52,913 nucleotides of DNA from an uncultured Propionibacteriaceae bacterium (GCA_936924635.1 CAKZHP010000050.1:1-52913); one strand, 5' to 3'; numbered from the stretch's first letter, positions 42,238 to 49,770 are shown. The notes: generated from the sequence alone by a model not told the origin. A program made the numbers and translations.

Positions 42238-42537
42238 ATGCTGGTGGCGTTCTCGGTGTCAGGTGGCGGGTCGAGCGACGGGTACGTGCATGATGCCGTC
42301 GCAGCAGCGGTGAACGTGGTGCGCGACTCCGGGCTCCCGAACCGTACGGATGCGATGTTCACCACCATCGAGGGTGAGTGGGACGAGTGCATGGCCGTCG
42401 TGAAGGGGGCATGCGACGCCGTCGCGGCGTACGGCCCACGGGTCGGTCTCGTGCTGAAGGCGGACATCTTCCCGGGTCACACAGGCGAGCTGACGGGCAA
42501 GCTGGAGCGGCTGGAGGACGCGCTCGGCGATGCGTGA
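42238..42537 (+). CDS. Thiamine-binding protein (MTH1187/YkoF-like, DUF77)
   Basis: The 99-residue protein matches the MTH1187 family: MLVAFSVSGGGSSDGYVHDA, SGLPNRTDAMFTTIEGEWDE and GPRVGLVLKADIFPGHTGEL. Family members are small ferredoxin-like-fold proteins that bind thiamine in the cytosol. CAGACT ends seven bases before ATG 42238, a possible leaderless promoter. The next gene overlaps its stop by eight bases. Confidence 0.9.
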   Translation: MLVAFSVSGGGSSDGYVHDAVAAAVNVVRDSGLPNRTDAMFTTIEGEWDECMAVVKGACDAVAAYGPRVGLVLKADIFPGHTGELTGKLERLEDALGDA

Positions 42538-42988
42538 CCACGTGGGTGCCGACGGCGCGATCGACTACGACGCGGCCATTCCCCTCGATGCGGAGAACCT
42601 TGCCGAGGGCGGCGTCGGCGGCGCGTACGCGCGTCTGGCCGGGCACATGCGCGAGCTGGGCGTCGAGCCTGACTCCATCGAAGAAGAGGACGACGGCGAA
42701 CGCTACGTGGAGCGGGCGCTGGGGCGGGAGTACGTCGTGCATGACGAGGCTTCCGACGACCCAGACGCGGAGCCGTGGGGGATGGGGACGTTCGCGCCGT
42801 TCGACGCCGTCAACCGGCAGCTGGCCGGGGGGACGCACCTGCTGTATGCCGTCAACGGCGGCAACGAGCTGATGGGGATCTTCCTCACCCCCGCTGCGGT
42901 CGAGAGGGCTCGCGCGGTTCTGCCTCGGCGCGCCGACTGGCCCTACCTGCCGACCGACGACCCCGAGTGGGGAGGCATGGCGCACTGA
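42530..42988 (+). CDS. Hypothetical acidic protein
   Basis: The 152-residue protein is strongly acidic (DSIEEEDDGERYVERALG, DEASDDPDAEPWGMGTFA) with a mixed C-terminal half. I recognise no family. Its ATG overlaps the thiamine-binding gene and GGAGG lies 13 bases upstream, so they share a transcript. It has no signal peptide or membrane segment. Confidence 0.65.
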   Translation: MRDHVGADGAIDYDAAIPLDAENLAEGGVGGAYARLAGHMRELGVEPDSIEEEDDGERYVERALGREYVVHDEASDDPDAEPWGMGTFAPFDAVNRQLAGGTHLLYAVNGGNELMGIFLTPAAVERARAVLPRRADWPYLPTDDPEWGGMAH

Positions 42989-43002
42989 ACGGGCGCGGCG
43001 GG

Positions 43003-43623
43003 GTGACCGTTCCAGGCGTGGACGAGCGGCTGGCTGTCGGTCCGTACACGGTGAGGCGAGCGGTCGGGTCCGACGCGCTCGCGTACGCGCAGGCCGACGC
43101 GGAGATGGTGGGGGGCACCTACGGCTACCTGATGCCCCCGGAGTTCGCCGCGGCGCGGCTGGCCGAGGTGCCTGCGGTCGCGCAGGAGCGGGCGACAGGT
43201 CTCGATGCCGAGGTCGCCGCTGAGCGACAGGGCGATGAGCCGGCCCGACGTACCTGGATCGCCACTCACGACGCGCGCATCGTCGGGATTGCCGTCACCA
43301 CGGCGTTCCAGCAGCCGTGGGAGCAGGCGCTGGGGGTGCCGTGGGCCGAAGGGATGCTGCAGCTCAACCACCTCTACGTACGCCCCGAGGCGCACGGCTC
43401 CGGCCTCGGCCAAGCGCTGCTGGACCTGGTCGTCCCCGAGGGCGTCGCGTCGTACCTCTGGATCGTCGGCGGCAACGCCCGTGCGCAGCGCTTCTACGAG
43501 CGCAACGGTTACGTTGGTGACGGCGTCGAGTACTCGTGCGGCCCGGTCTGGTTCAACAAGCCGCTGCTCCGGATGCTGCGACCTGCACAGCCGGTGCGAA
43601 TGGGTGCGCAGGTCCTCTCCTGA
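43003..43623 (+). CDS. GNAT family N-acetyltransferase with repeat-encoded C-terminus
   Basis: The 206-residue protein has a GNAT core: LNHLYVRPEAHGSGLGQALL as the acetyl-CoA loop and RAQRFYERNGYVGDGVE as the final motif. Its last residues (PAQPVRMGAQVLS) and its stop codon are supplied by copy 4 of the dispersed palindromic repeat, so the original end was probably nearer LLRMLR. GTG 43003 gives 14 bases after the preceding stop; the frame is open upstream. Substrate is unknown. Confidence 0.78.
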   Translation: MTVPGVDERLAVGPYTVRRAVGSDALAYAQADAEMVGGTYGYLMPPEFAAARLAEVPAVAQERATGLDAEVAAERQGDEPARRTWIATHDARIVGIAVTTAFQQPWEQALGVPWAEGMLQLNHLYVRPEAHGSGLGQALLDLVVPEGVASYLWIVGGNARAQRFYERNGYVGDGVEYSCGPVWFNKPLLRMLRPAQPVRMGAQVLS

Positions 43624-43657
43624 CCGACCTGCGCACGTATGCGCACCGGTTGTGCAG
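43583..43657. repeat. Dispersed palindromic repeat, copy 4
   Basis: CTGCACAGCCGGTGCG (43583-43598) pairs with CGCACCGGTTGTGCAG (43642-43657) with one mismatch. Inside, TGCGCAGGTC (43606-43615) pairs with GACCTGCGCA (43626-43635). The hairpin spans the GNAT gene's end and may terminate its transcript. Confidence 0.9.
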
Positions 43658-43663
43658 AGGACC

Positions 43664-43669
43664 TAGCCT
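43664..43669 (+). promoter_or_regulatory. -10 box TAGCCT, leaderless start of DUF1992 gene
   Basis: TAGCCT ends seven bases before GTG 43677. It lies immediately past the palindromic repeat. Confidence 0.5.
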
Positions 43670-43676
43670 CTAGGGC

Positions 43677-44096
43677 GTGCCCGACGTCCCTGGCCCCGAG
43701 CTGTTCGAGAACCACGTCGAGCGACTGCTGCGGCAGGCGCGCGAGCGCGGCGAGTTCGACAACCTCACCGGGGCGGGCAAGCCGCTGCCGCCCGACTGGT
43801 ACGCCGACACCTCCGAGAACTGGTGGATCCACCGCAAGATCGCCGACGAGGGGTTGTCCTCCGACGCGATGCTGCCGCCGGAGGTGCTGCTGCGGCGCGA
43901 GCGACGCGCGATCCAAGACACCCTCGCGAGCGTGACGGACGAGGAGCACGCCCGCACCATCGTTCGCGACCTCGCAGCCCGCATCGCCCAGAGCAACCGC
44001 GACCAGCGCGGCACGCGGATGCCTCTGGTCGCACCGCTGCCGCTCGAGTCGACGATCGCGCAGTGGCGTCAGCGACGTACGGCTGGCGACACCTGA
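43677..44096 (+). CDS. DUF1992 (DnaJ-homologue C28-like) protein
   Basis: The 139-residue protein carries the DUF1992 core LRQARERGEFDNLTGAGKPL followed by IHRKIADEGLSSDAMLPPEV. The domain also occurs in eukaryotic DNAJC28 proteins, where its role is not settled. No J domain is present here. GTG 43677 is supported by the TAGCCT box upstream. It is convergent with the small gene at 44119, with no clear terminator between them. Confidence 0.88.
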   Translation: MPDVPGPELFENHVERLLRQARERGEFDNLTGAGKPLPPDWYADTSENWWIHRKIADEGLSSDAMLPPEVLLRRERRAIQDTLASVTDEEHARTIVRDLAARIAQSNRDQRGTRMPLVAPLPLESTIAQWRQRRTAGDT

Positions 44097-44118
44097 GCAC
44101 GTGCAGGCTCCCAGTGCG

Positions 44119-44349
44119 CTAGCTCTGCTTGACCGCGTTGTCGGGCCACTCACCCGTACGGCGCTGCTGCGCCACCGCCATCGTCAGCGCACGTCGTTGC
44201 TGAGGGTCGCTCAGCGCCTCCAGCTGCGCCTCGGCGGCGCGCTTGTCGATCACCAGCGTCTGGCTGGTCTGGCCGTCGGAGTCCAGGAGGGCGTACTCGA
44301 CATGCGTGGCCGTCTCGTTCACCTTGCGGATCCGCAGGTAGATCGCCAT
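44119..44349 (-). CDS. Small hypothetical protein
   Basis: The 76-residue protein (begins MAIYLRIRKVNETATHVEYA) has a beta-rich first half and a helical, Gln/Arg-rich second half. I recognise no family. TACAGT six bases before ATG 44349 gives a leaderless promoter and supports the start. Confidence 0.6.
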   Translation of the reverse strand: MAIYLRIRKVNETATHVEYALLDSDGQTSQTLVIDKRAAEAQLEALSDPQQRRALTMAVAQQRRTGEWPDNAVKQS

Positions 44350-44355
44350 GCGCTG

Positions 44356-44361
44356 ACTGTA
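44356..44361 (-). promoter_or_regulatory. -10 box TACAGT, leaderless start
   Basis: TACAGT on the minus strand ends six bases before ATG 44349. Confidence 0.5.
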
Positions 44362-44414
44362 GGGCCGGGGCGTCTGGACGCCGTCTCGCCTAGTGCTGCG
44401 TGTCCTCAGGGGTG

Positions 44415-45305
44415 TCAGTGGCCACTCAACGTCGTCGCCTCGATGACGCGGAGGGTGTCGTCGTACAAGCGCTGGCCGGCGGCCAGGTCGTGCGACGCGA
44501 TGGAGGTTCCTGAGGGGAGGTCATCGACGACGTACGCGCCCGACATCCGCTCGTAGCGCGGGCTCGTGGCCAGATCAGCCAGGTGCCGCGCGCTGGTGCT
44601 GACGCGATGCGCGCCAGGCGCCAGCAACAACAGGGGCGTGAGCACCCGGAACAGCGCCTGGGCCAGCCCACCCTGGTCGCGCGCCAGACCGGTGCCCGGC
44701 ATCAGGCCCGGGTCGAACGCGTTGACGGTGATGCCCTGCTCAGCCAGCGCGCGAGCCAGGAACGGCACGCAGCGCACCATCAGCAGCTTCGAGGTGGCGT
44801 ACCGCTGCAGACCGTCCCTCATGCCCGCCGGCGCGTCAGGGTGCAGCAGGGCGTCGAGGGTCGCCTCCTCCAAGGCGGGTGGCACGTTCTTCACCTCGTC
44901 GGGGTTGTGCGTGCCGGAGGCGGTCAGCACCACCCTGCCGCCCGCGGGCATCAAGGGCGCGATGCGGTCCACCAGCCGCATCGCCGCGAGGTGGTTGACC
45001 CCCACGGTCATCTCGTAGCCGTCGGCCGTCCACCGCCGGTCGCGGCTCTGAGCGCCGGCGTTGCCGAGCAGCACGTCAACCCGCTCGATCCCCCTCTCGC
45101 TCAGCCCGGCCACGAACGCGTCGACGTTGGACAGGGCGCCCAGATCGAGCGCGACCGGCTCGATCCCGGCCTGACGGTCTGCGTCGGTGAAGGCCGAGAG
45201 GTCGCGGCCGGTGGCGATCACCCGGCGGCCGGAGGCTGCGAGCAGACGTGCGGTGGCCAGGCCGAGACCCTGAGACCCACCGACCAGAACGACAGTTGAT
45301 GTCAT
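44415..45305 (-). CDS. SDR family oxidoreductase
   Basis: The 296-residue protein has the Rossmann dinucleotide motif VVLVGGSQGLGLATARLLAA, NAG in VDVLLGNAGAQS and a YxxxK active site in RYATSKLLMV, with the catalytic Ser in VVLTASGTH. The arrangement resembles retinol-dehydrogenase/protochlorophyllide-reductase-like SDRs. Substrate unknown. It is divergent from a TetR gene with 43 bases between starts, and the shared operator points to control by that repressor. Confidence 0.88.
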   Translation of the reverse strand: MTSTVVLVGGSQGLGLATARLLAASGRRVIATGRDLSAFTDADRQAGIEPVALDLGALSNVDAFVAGLSERGIERVDVLLGNAGAQSRDRRWTADGYEMTVGVNHLAAMRLVDRIAPLMPAGGRVVLTASGTHNPDEVKNVPPALEEATLDALLHPDAPAGMRDGLQRYATSKLLMVRCVPFLARALAEQGITVNAFDPGLMPGTGLARDQGGLAQALFRVLTPLLLLAPGAHRVSTSARHLADLATSPRYERMSGAYVVDDLPSGTSIASHDLAAGQRLYDDTLRVIEATTLSGH

Positions 45306-45306
45306 G

Positions 45307-45329
45307 TGGCAGATGCTGCCAGATGGCAG
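45307..45329. promoter_or_regulatory. TetR-type operator between SDR and TetR genes
   Basis: Half sites TGGCAG (45307-45312), CTGCCA (45316-45321) and TGGCAG (45324-45329) form two overlapping palindromes with a shared centre arm. A further TGCGGCA follows. They fill most of the 43-base gap, so one bound repressor would block both promoters. Confidence 0.65.
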
Positions 45330-45348
45330 TGTGCGGCACAATCTCCCC

Positions 45349-45945
45349 ATGCCCGCTCCGAGCCGCACCCAGCGCCGCATCGACGGCGCCCGCCAGCGGA
45401 TCGTCGACGTCACCTGGGAGCTGCTCGCCGACCGTCCCTGGGCTGAGGTCACGGTCGCCGACATCTGCGAGCGCGCAGACGTCGCGCCGCGCACGTTCCA
45501 CCGCTACTTCCCCGACAAGGTGGAGCTGCTCTTCGCCGACTCTGCTGACCACGAGCGCCAGCTCCACGAGACCCTGGCGACGCAGGCCATCGACCCATCC
45601 GACCCCGAGCCGGCGTTGCGGGCAGCCCTGGCCGAGATGGCCCGCCTGCTCGAGCCGTACGGCGCCGAGCAGCTGCGCTGGCGGCAGCACACCCTGGACT
45701 CGGCCGACGACCTCCGCTCGCGCGACCTGCTGAAGCAGCACCGGCTGGAGGCGGTCGTCGCCGAGGCCCTGCGCGACGCCGGGCTGGACCCCCTTCGGGC
45801 ACGGGTGTGGGCGGGGTGTGCGCTCGTGGCGGCCCAGGGGGCCCTGGCCGCGTGGGCGGAGAACGGCGGCGACCTCGGCCAGTACATGCAGTCCACCGCC
45901 GATCTGGTCTGGCCGCCCGACCGCACGACGGGCGGGGGACGATAG
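45349..45945 (+). CDS. TetR/AcrR family transcriptional regulator
   Basis: The 198-residue protein has a TetR N-terminal HTH: RQRIVDVTWELLADRPWAEV, TVADICERADVAPRTFHRYF, PDKVELLFADSADHE. The C-terminal ligand domain is all helical with no diagnostic motif. It probably represses the divergent SDR gene and itself through the TGGCAG/CTGCCA sites. ATG 45349 is chosen so that the operator stays outside the gene; a start at 45304 in frame would include it. Confidence 0.9.
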   Translation: MPAPSRTQRRIDGARQRIVDVTWELLADRPWAEVTVADICERADVAPRTFHRYFPDKVELLFADSADHERQLHETLATQAIDPSDPEPALRAALAEMARLLEPYGAEQLRWRQHTLDSADDLRSRDLLKQHRLEAVVAEALRDAGLDPLRARVWAGCALVAAQGALAAWAENGGDLGQYMQSTADLVWPPDRTTGGGR

Positions 45946-45965
45946 GCGCCCGGCCCGCCCCTGAC

Positions 45966-45971
45966 TAGGGT
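45966..45971 (+). promoter_or_regulatory. -10 box TAGGGT, leaderless start of glycosyltransferase
   Basis: TAGGGT ends seven bases before GTG 45979. Confidence 0.55.
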
Positions 45972-45978
45972 GGGCCGG

Positions 45979-47316
45979 GTGACCGACCGACGACTGCGGA
46001 TCGCCGAGTTCACGGACAACTACGGCCCGGGGCGCAGCGGCATCCTGTACGCCGTCCAGCAGCTCGAGGGCACCCTGCTGGCCGCGGGCCACGAGGTCAT
46101 CGTCGTCGCGCCCAAGGCCAAGGGCCCCAACCCGCACCGCGACCATCGCAACCGCACCGAGGTGCGGCTGGAGAGCGTACGGATCCCCGCCGTGCCTGCC
46201 CGCCTCGCCACCGGTCGCCGCGGCGAGAAGGCCCTGGAGCGGGTTGCCGCGATGCAGCCCGACCTGATCCACGTGCACGGGCTAGGCCTCGTCGGCCTGA
46301 TGGGCGTGGCGCTCGCACGTCGTACGGGCATCCCCCTCATCGTCACCTGGCACACCGACTTCGACGCGTACGTCGAGCACTACTCCGCCCTCGCCCCCGT
46401 CATGGCCGGCGCCTGGCGCCTCTGGCGCGCCCGCGCGGGCGCCCAGTCGGTCGACATCGAGCGCACCATCGAGATCGCCGGCGAGGCCCGCGAGGCCGGC
46501 CGGGCCAGGGCCGACGCCGACCTCCTCGGCGCCAGCACCGCCATGCTCGAGGCGGCCACGGTCGTCACCACGCCGTCGCCGAAGACCGCGTCGCGGGTGC
46601 GGCAGTGGACGCCCGATGTCGACCTCCGCGTCATCCCCAACGGCGTCGACCCGCTGCCGGTGAGCCCGTCGGTGAGGGTGCCGAAGATCTCGGGGGTGCG
46701 GTTCCTCTACGCCGGTCGCATCGCCCCCGAGAAGGGGATGGGCATCCTGCTCGACGCCATGAAGATCGTGAAGCGGCACGTGCCCGACGCGGAGCTGCTC
46801 GTCGTCGGTGCCTGGAAGAAGGACCCGCTGCTACGGCCCCGGTTCGTGCGGGCGCGGTCGAAGGGCCGCGTACGGCTGACGGGCGAGGTCGACCGCAGCG
46901 TGATCGGCTCCTACTACGCGGCCTCCGACGTCTTCGTCTTCCCGTCGATGACCGACACGCAGGCGCTGGTGCTGCACGAGGCCGCCCACGCCGGGCTGCC
47001 GCTGATCGTGTGCGACTCAGAGCTCGACCTCGTGGTGCGCGACAAGGTCAACGGAGAGTTCTGCGCCCCCGACGCCGACGCGCTCGCCGGGGCGATGCTG
47101 CGCATGATCGACCGGGTCGGTGACCCCGAGTGGCGCGCCCGCGCCGCCGAGGTGAGCCGGGAGCTGGCCGGCCAGTTCACCATCGCCAGCCAGGACGCGG
47201 CGATGATCGACCTGTACGAAGAGGTCGCCGACCGTGAGGGCGTACGCATCCCGGCCGCTCCCAAGGCGTCGCTGTGGCGCCGGACCCGGGCGACGTTGAA
47301 GGCGCTCACGAGCTGA
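45979..47316 (+). CDS. GT4-family glycosyltransferase
   Basis: The 445-residue protein is a GT-B retaining glycosyltransferase: N-terminal DNYGPGRSGILYAVQQLEGT and LIHVHGLGLVGLMGV, C-terminal LRVIPNGVDPLP, RFLYAGRIAPEKGMGILLDA and the EX7E-region SMTDTQALVLHEAAHAGLPL. It most resembles actinobacterial phosphatidylinositol mannosyltransferase- or DGD-type enzymes, so the acceptor may be a lipid, but this is not proven. GTG 45979 is set by the TAGGGT box. Confidence 0.85.
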   Translation: MTDRRLRIAEFTDNYGPGRSGILYAVQQLEGTLLAAGHEVIVVAPKAKGPNPHRDHRNRTEVRLESVRIPAVPARLATGRRGEKALERVAAMQPDLIHVHGLGLVGLMGVALARRTGIPLIVTWHTDFDAYVEHYSALAPVMAGAWRLWRARAGAQSVDIERTIEIAGEAREAGRARADADLLGASTAMLEAATVVTTPSPKTASRVRQWTPDVDLRVIPNGVDPLPVSPSVRVPKISGVRFLYAGRIAPEKGMGILLDAMKIVKRHVPDAELLVVGAWKKDPLLRPRFVRARSKGRVRLTGEVDRSVIGSYYAASDVFVFPSMTDTQALVLHEAAHAGLPLIVCDSELDLVVRDKVNGEFCAPDADALAGAMLRMIDRVGDPEWRARAAEVSRELAGQFTIASQDAAMIDLYEEVADREGVRIPAAPKASLWRRTRATLKALTS

Positions 47317-47646
47317 ACGCAGGTCACAGACCTCATCCCGGATGATGAGGATGTTCTGACCTGGGTGGGAAACGGCTGCCCGCAGGAGCATCCTGATGCT
47401 GCTGGTCGGGCCCCCTTGTGGGGGAGCGACATGCCGGGTCGTGACGAGGATCTTGAGGCTTGGGGGAGTCTCGCGACGAGTCCACCGGACGCTGCCAGGC
47501 GTCGCCCCGTGGTTCGACACCGCTGGGCGACGCCCGGTATCGTGGCCCCTCGGCTGTCTCGACTCTGCTGCAGACGGCCATCGCATCGCCCTCCTGCCTC
47601 GGGAACGACCCGCGGCCGCTGAGACCAGAGGAGGTGGAGTTCGCGT
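47317..47646. other. Gene-free leader region upstream of rpsF
   Basis: The 330 bases hold an inverted repeat GGCGTCGCCC (47498-47507) / GGGCGACGCC (47525-47534) and AGAGGAGGTGGA as the rpsF ribosome-binding site. TATCGT near 47538 is a possible -10. An S6:S18-binding leader could lie here, but I could not identify its conserved bulge with confidence. A minus-strand open frame over it is probably fortuitous. Confidence 0.45.
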
Positions 47647-47955
47647 ATGCGCACCTACGAAGTCATGGTCATCGTCGATCCCGACGTGGACGACCGTCAG
47701 GTCCCCACGCTGATCGACAACCATCTGAAGACGATCACCGACAATGGTGGCACGATCGACAACGTCGACCACATGGGCCGTCGCCGGCTCGCGTACCGGA
47801 TCAAGAACCACTCCGAGAACGCGTACAAGACCGACGGCGTCTACGTCGTCTGCAACCTGTCTGCCGAGCCCGCTGCGGTCGACGAGCTGCACCGTCGCCT
47901 CACCCTCGACGAGAAGATCCTCCGCAACAAGGTCTTCCGGCCCGACGCGAAGTGA
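47647..47955 (+). CDS. rpsF: 30S ribosomal protein bS6
   Basis: The 102-residue protein begins MRTYEVMVIVDPDVDDRQVP and contains MGRRRLAYRIKNHSENAYKT and LRNKVFRPDAK, the whole of bS6. It binds 16S rRNA with bS18 in the small-subunit platform. It heads the conserved rpsF-ssb-rpsR-rplI cluster. AGAGGAGG lies eight bases before ATG. Confidence 0.97.
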   Translation: MRTYEVMVIVDPDVDDRQVPTLIDNHLKTITDNGGTIDNVDHMGRRRLAYRIKNHSENAYKTDGVYVVCNLSAEPAAVDELHRRLTLDEKILRNKVFRPDAK

Positions 47956-47981
47956 TCCCGCCTGGCTGTGGGCGGCCGAAG

Positions 47982-47990
47982 TTGTCCACA
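47982..47990 (+). promoter_or_regulatory. DnaA-box-like site TTGTCCACA
   Basis: A perfect match to the preferred actinobacterial DnaA box lies between rpsF and ssb. One isolated box is weak evidence for binding. Confidence 0.4.
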
Positions 47991-48072
47991 GTCCGGGCCC
48001 CCTCTGCTTGATTTAGGGCCAGTGTGCTCAGCACGCTGGGCGCCTAGCAGCGATCAGACCTCTGGAGGACCC

Positions 48073-48609
48073 ATGGCAGGCGAGACCCCGATCACCCTGA
48101 TCGGCAACCTCACGGCAGACCCTGAGCTGACGTTCACGCCCACCGGCGTGGCCGTCGCGAAGTTCACGGTCGCCTCGACGCCGCGCACGTTCGACCGCAA
48201 CACCAACGAGTGGAAGGACGGCGAGGCGCTGTTCCTGAACTGCGAGGTGTGGCGGCAGTACGCGGAGAACGTGGCCGAGTCCCTCCAGAAGGGGACCCGT
48301 GTCGTCGTGCAGGGCCGCCTGCGGCAGCGCTCGTACGAGAACCGTCAGGGCGAGCGCCGCACGGTGTACGAGGTCGAGGTCGATGAGGTCGGCCCCTCGC
48401 TGCGCTACGCGACCGCCAAGGTCACTCGCACCAGCGGGGGCGGCGGCGGTGGCGGCCAGGGTGGCGGTGGCGGCTGGAGCCGCCCGCAGTCCTCGGGCAA
48501 CCAGGGCGGCGGCAGCCAGGGTGGCGGTGGCTGGTCCGACAGCGGCCGGTCGTCGAACGAGACGGCCGACCCGTGGGCGCAGGCCCAGTCGGAGGAGCCC
48601 CCGTTCTGA
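48073..48609 (+). CDS. ssb: Single-stranded DNA-binding protein
   Basis: The 178-residue protein has an OB fold (ITLIGNLTADPELTFTPTGV, FLNCEVWRQYAENVAESLQK, KGTRVVVQGRLRQRSYENRQ), a Gly/Gln-rich disordered linker and the acidic C-terminal tip EEPPF that recruits repair and replication partners. GGAGG precedes ATG 48073 at the right spacing. The tip is intact, so this is the main, essential type of SSB. Confidence 0.97.
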   Translation: MAGETPITLIGNLTADPELTFTPTGVAVAKFTVASTPRTFDRNTNEWKDGEALFLNCEVWRQYAENVAESLQKGTRVVVQGRLRQRSYENRQGERRTVYEVEVDEVGPSLRYATAKVTRTSGGGGGGGQGGGGGWSRPQSSGNQGGGSQGGGGWSDSGRSSNETADPWAQAQSEEPPF

Positions 48610-48730
48610 TCCGGCCCTGGTCGAGCCGGCGCTGATCCGGCTCTGATCGAGCAGAGACACACACGTGCCCGTCGATGACGGGCCAGGCACATTCCGGCCA
48701 CGCGCCGGGCTCATGAAGGAGAGCACCACA

Positions 48731-48970
48731 ATGGCCTCACCACAGCGCAAGCCTGTGAGCAAGAAGAAGATCGTCCCGATGAAGTCGGTGCGCGTCGGTC
48801 ACATCGACTACAAGGACGTGCAGACGCTCCGCAAGTTCATCTCCGAGCGTGGAAAGATCCGCGCCCGCCGCGTGACGGGCCTGTCGGTCCAGGAGCAGCG
48901 CAAGATCGCGACCGCCATCAAGAACGCGCGTGAGGTGGCCCTGCTGCCGTACGCGTCGACCGCGCGCTGA
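48731..48970 (+). CDS. rpsR: 30S ribosomal protein bS18
   Basis: The 79-residue protein contains DYKDVQTLRKFISERGKIRA and RRVTGLSVQEQRKIATAIKN, diagnostic of bS18. It lacks the CxxC zinc-binding N-terminus, so this is a zinc-independent form. AAGGAG ten bases before ATG 48731 decides the start over an upstream ATG in the same frame. Confidence 0.97.
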   Translation: MASPQRKPVSKKKIVPMKSVRVGHIDYKDVQTLRKFISERGKIRARRVTGLSVQEQRKIATAIKNAREVALLPYASTAR

Positions 48971-48983
48971 CAAGGAGACTGAC

Positions 48984-49439
48984 ATGAAGCTGATCCTTAC
49001 CGCCGCAGTGAACAAGCTCGGGGTCGCGGGCGACGTCGTCGACGTCAAGCCGGGCTACGGGCGCAACTACCTGCTCCCGCAGGGGTTCGCGATCGCGTAC
49101 TCGAAGGGCGCCGAGAAGCAGATCGAGGGCATCCAGCGGGCGCGTGACGCCCGTGAGATCCGTGGCGTCGAGCACGCCCACCAGGTGCGTCAGCAGCTGG
49201 AGGGCCTCAACGTCGAGCTGCAGGCCCGCGCCTCGGCAAAGGGCGGGGAGACGTCGCTGTACGGCTCCGTCACCGCCGGCGACATCGTCACCGCCGTCAA
49301 GAACGCCGGTGGCCCGGCGCTCGACAAGCGCTCGGTCGTCATCACGAAGCCGATCCGCACCACGGGCACCCACACCGTCGGCGTCAAGCTCCACGACGCC
49401 GTCTCGGCCCACATCCCCGTGACGGTCGTCGCTTCCTGA
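48984..49439 (+). CDS. rplI: 50S ribosomal protein bL9
   Basis: The 151-residue protein starts MKLILTAAVNKLGVAGDVVD with VKPGYGRNYLLPQGFAIAYS, the N-terminal rRNA-binding domain, a connecting helix and the C-terminal domain (GSVTAGDIVTAVKNAGGPAL). AAGGAG precedes the ATG. No dnaB follows, unlike in mycobacteria. Confidence 0.97.
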   Translation: MKLILTAAVNKLGVAGDVVDVKPGYGRNYLLPQGFAIAYSKGAEKQIEGIQRARDAREIRGVEHAHQVRQQLEGLNVELQARASAKGGETSLYGSVTAGDIVTAVKNAGGPALDKRSVVITKPIRTTGTHTVGVKLHDAVSAHIPVTVVAS

Positions 49440-49453
49440 CACCACACGTACGG

Positions 49454-49479
49454 GCCCCCGCCGGTGATCCGGCGGGGGC
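49454..49479 (+). terminator. Terminator of the rpsF-rplI operon
   Basis: GCCCCCGCCGG pairs perfectly with CCGGCGGGGGC around TGAT and is followed by TTCGTCGTT. Confidence 0.9.
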
Positions 49480-49508
49480 TTCGTCGTTCCTGGGGGTGAG
49501 GCGCCCCT

Positions 49509-49588
49509 CCCGCAACATCACATCCGTTTCTGTGCTTCGCATCCGTCTGGACGGACGTGCGACGCAAAAACGGATGTGATGATGCGGG
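49509..49588. repeat. 80-bp palindromic element
   Basis: Outer 21-base arms (49509-49529 and 49568-49588, core CATCACATCCGTTT / AAACGGATGTGATG) pair with one mismatch. The inside folds again with GCATCCGTC / GACGGACGTGC. It lies in the gap between rplI and the 49.6-kb ORF remnant and has no coding potential. Confidence 0.75.
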
Positions 49589-49595
49589 TGGGTGG

Positions 49596-49717
49596 TCACT
49601 GCACGCGATAGTTCAGCGGCACCACCGTCAGTACGGGAGAGCGTCCGCCACCTGCTGCAGCATGACGCGGTCGGCGTTCTCGAGGGACATGGCCTCGAAC
49701 CGCTCCTGCTGCTCCAT
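49596..49717 (-). pseudogene. Short ORF, possible gene remnant
   Basis: ATG 49717 opens a 29-residue frame (MEQQERFEAMSLENADRVML ...) ending at 49628. A frameshift near its end would extend it with VLTVVPLNYRVQ to a stop at 49596. It looks protein-like but matches nothing I can name; a remnant or a chance ORF are both possible. Confidence 0.25.
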
Positions 49718-49770
49718 GCCCCGAAGTGTCCACCAGCGGGGCAGGTGTTACAGCGCCGCGCAAGGAGAAA

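Noticed and set aside
47017..47892. 291-codon minus-strand frame across the rpsF leader
   Set aside because: It overlaps both the glycosyltransferase and rpsF in antisense; only its middle looks faintly protein-like.
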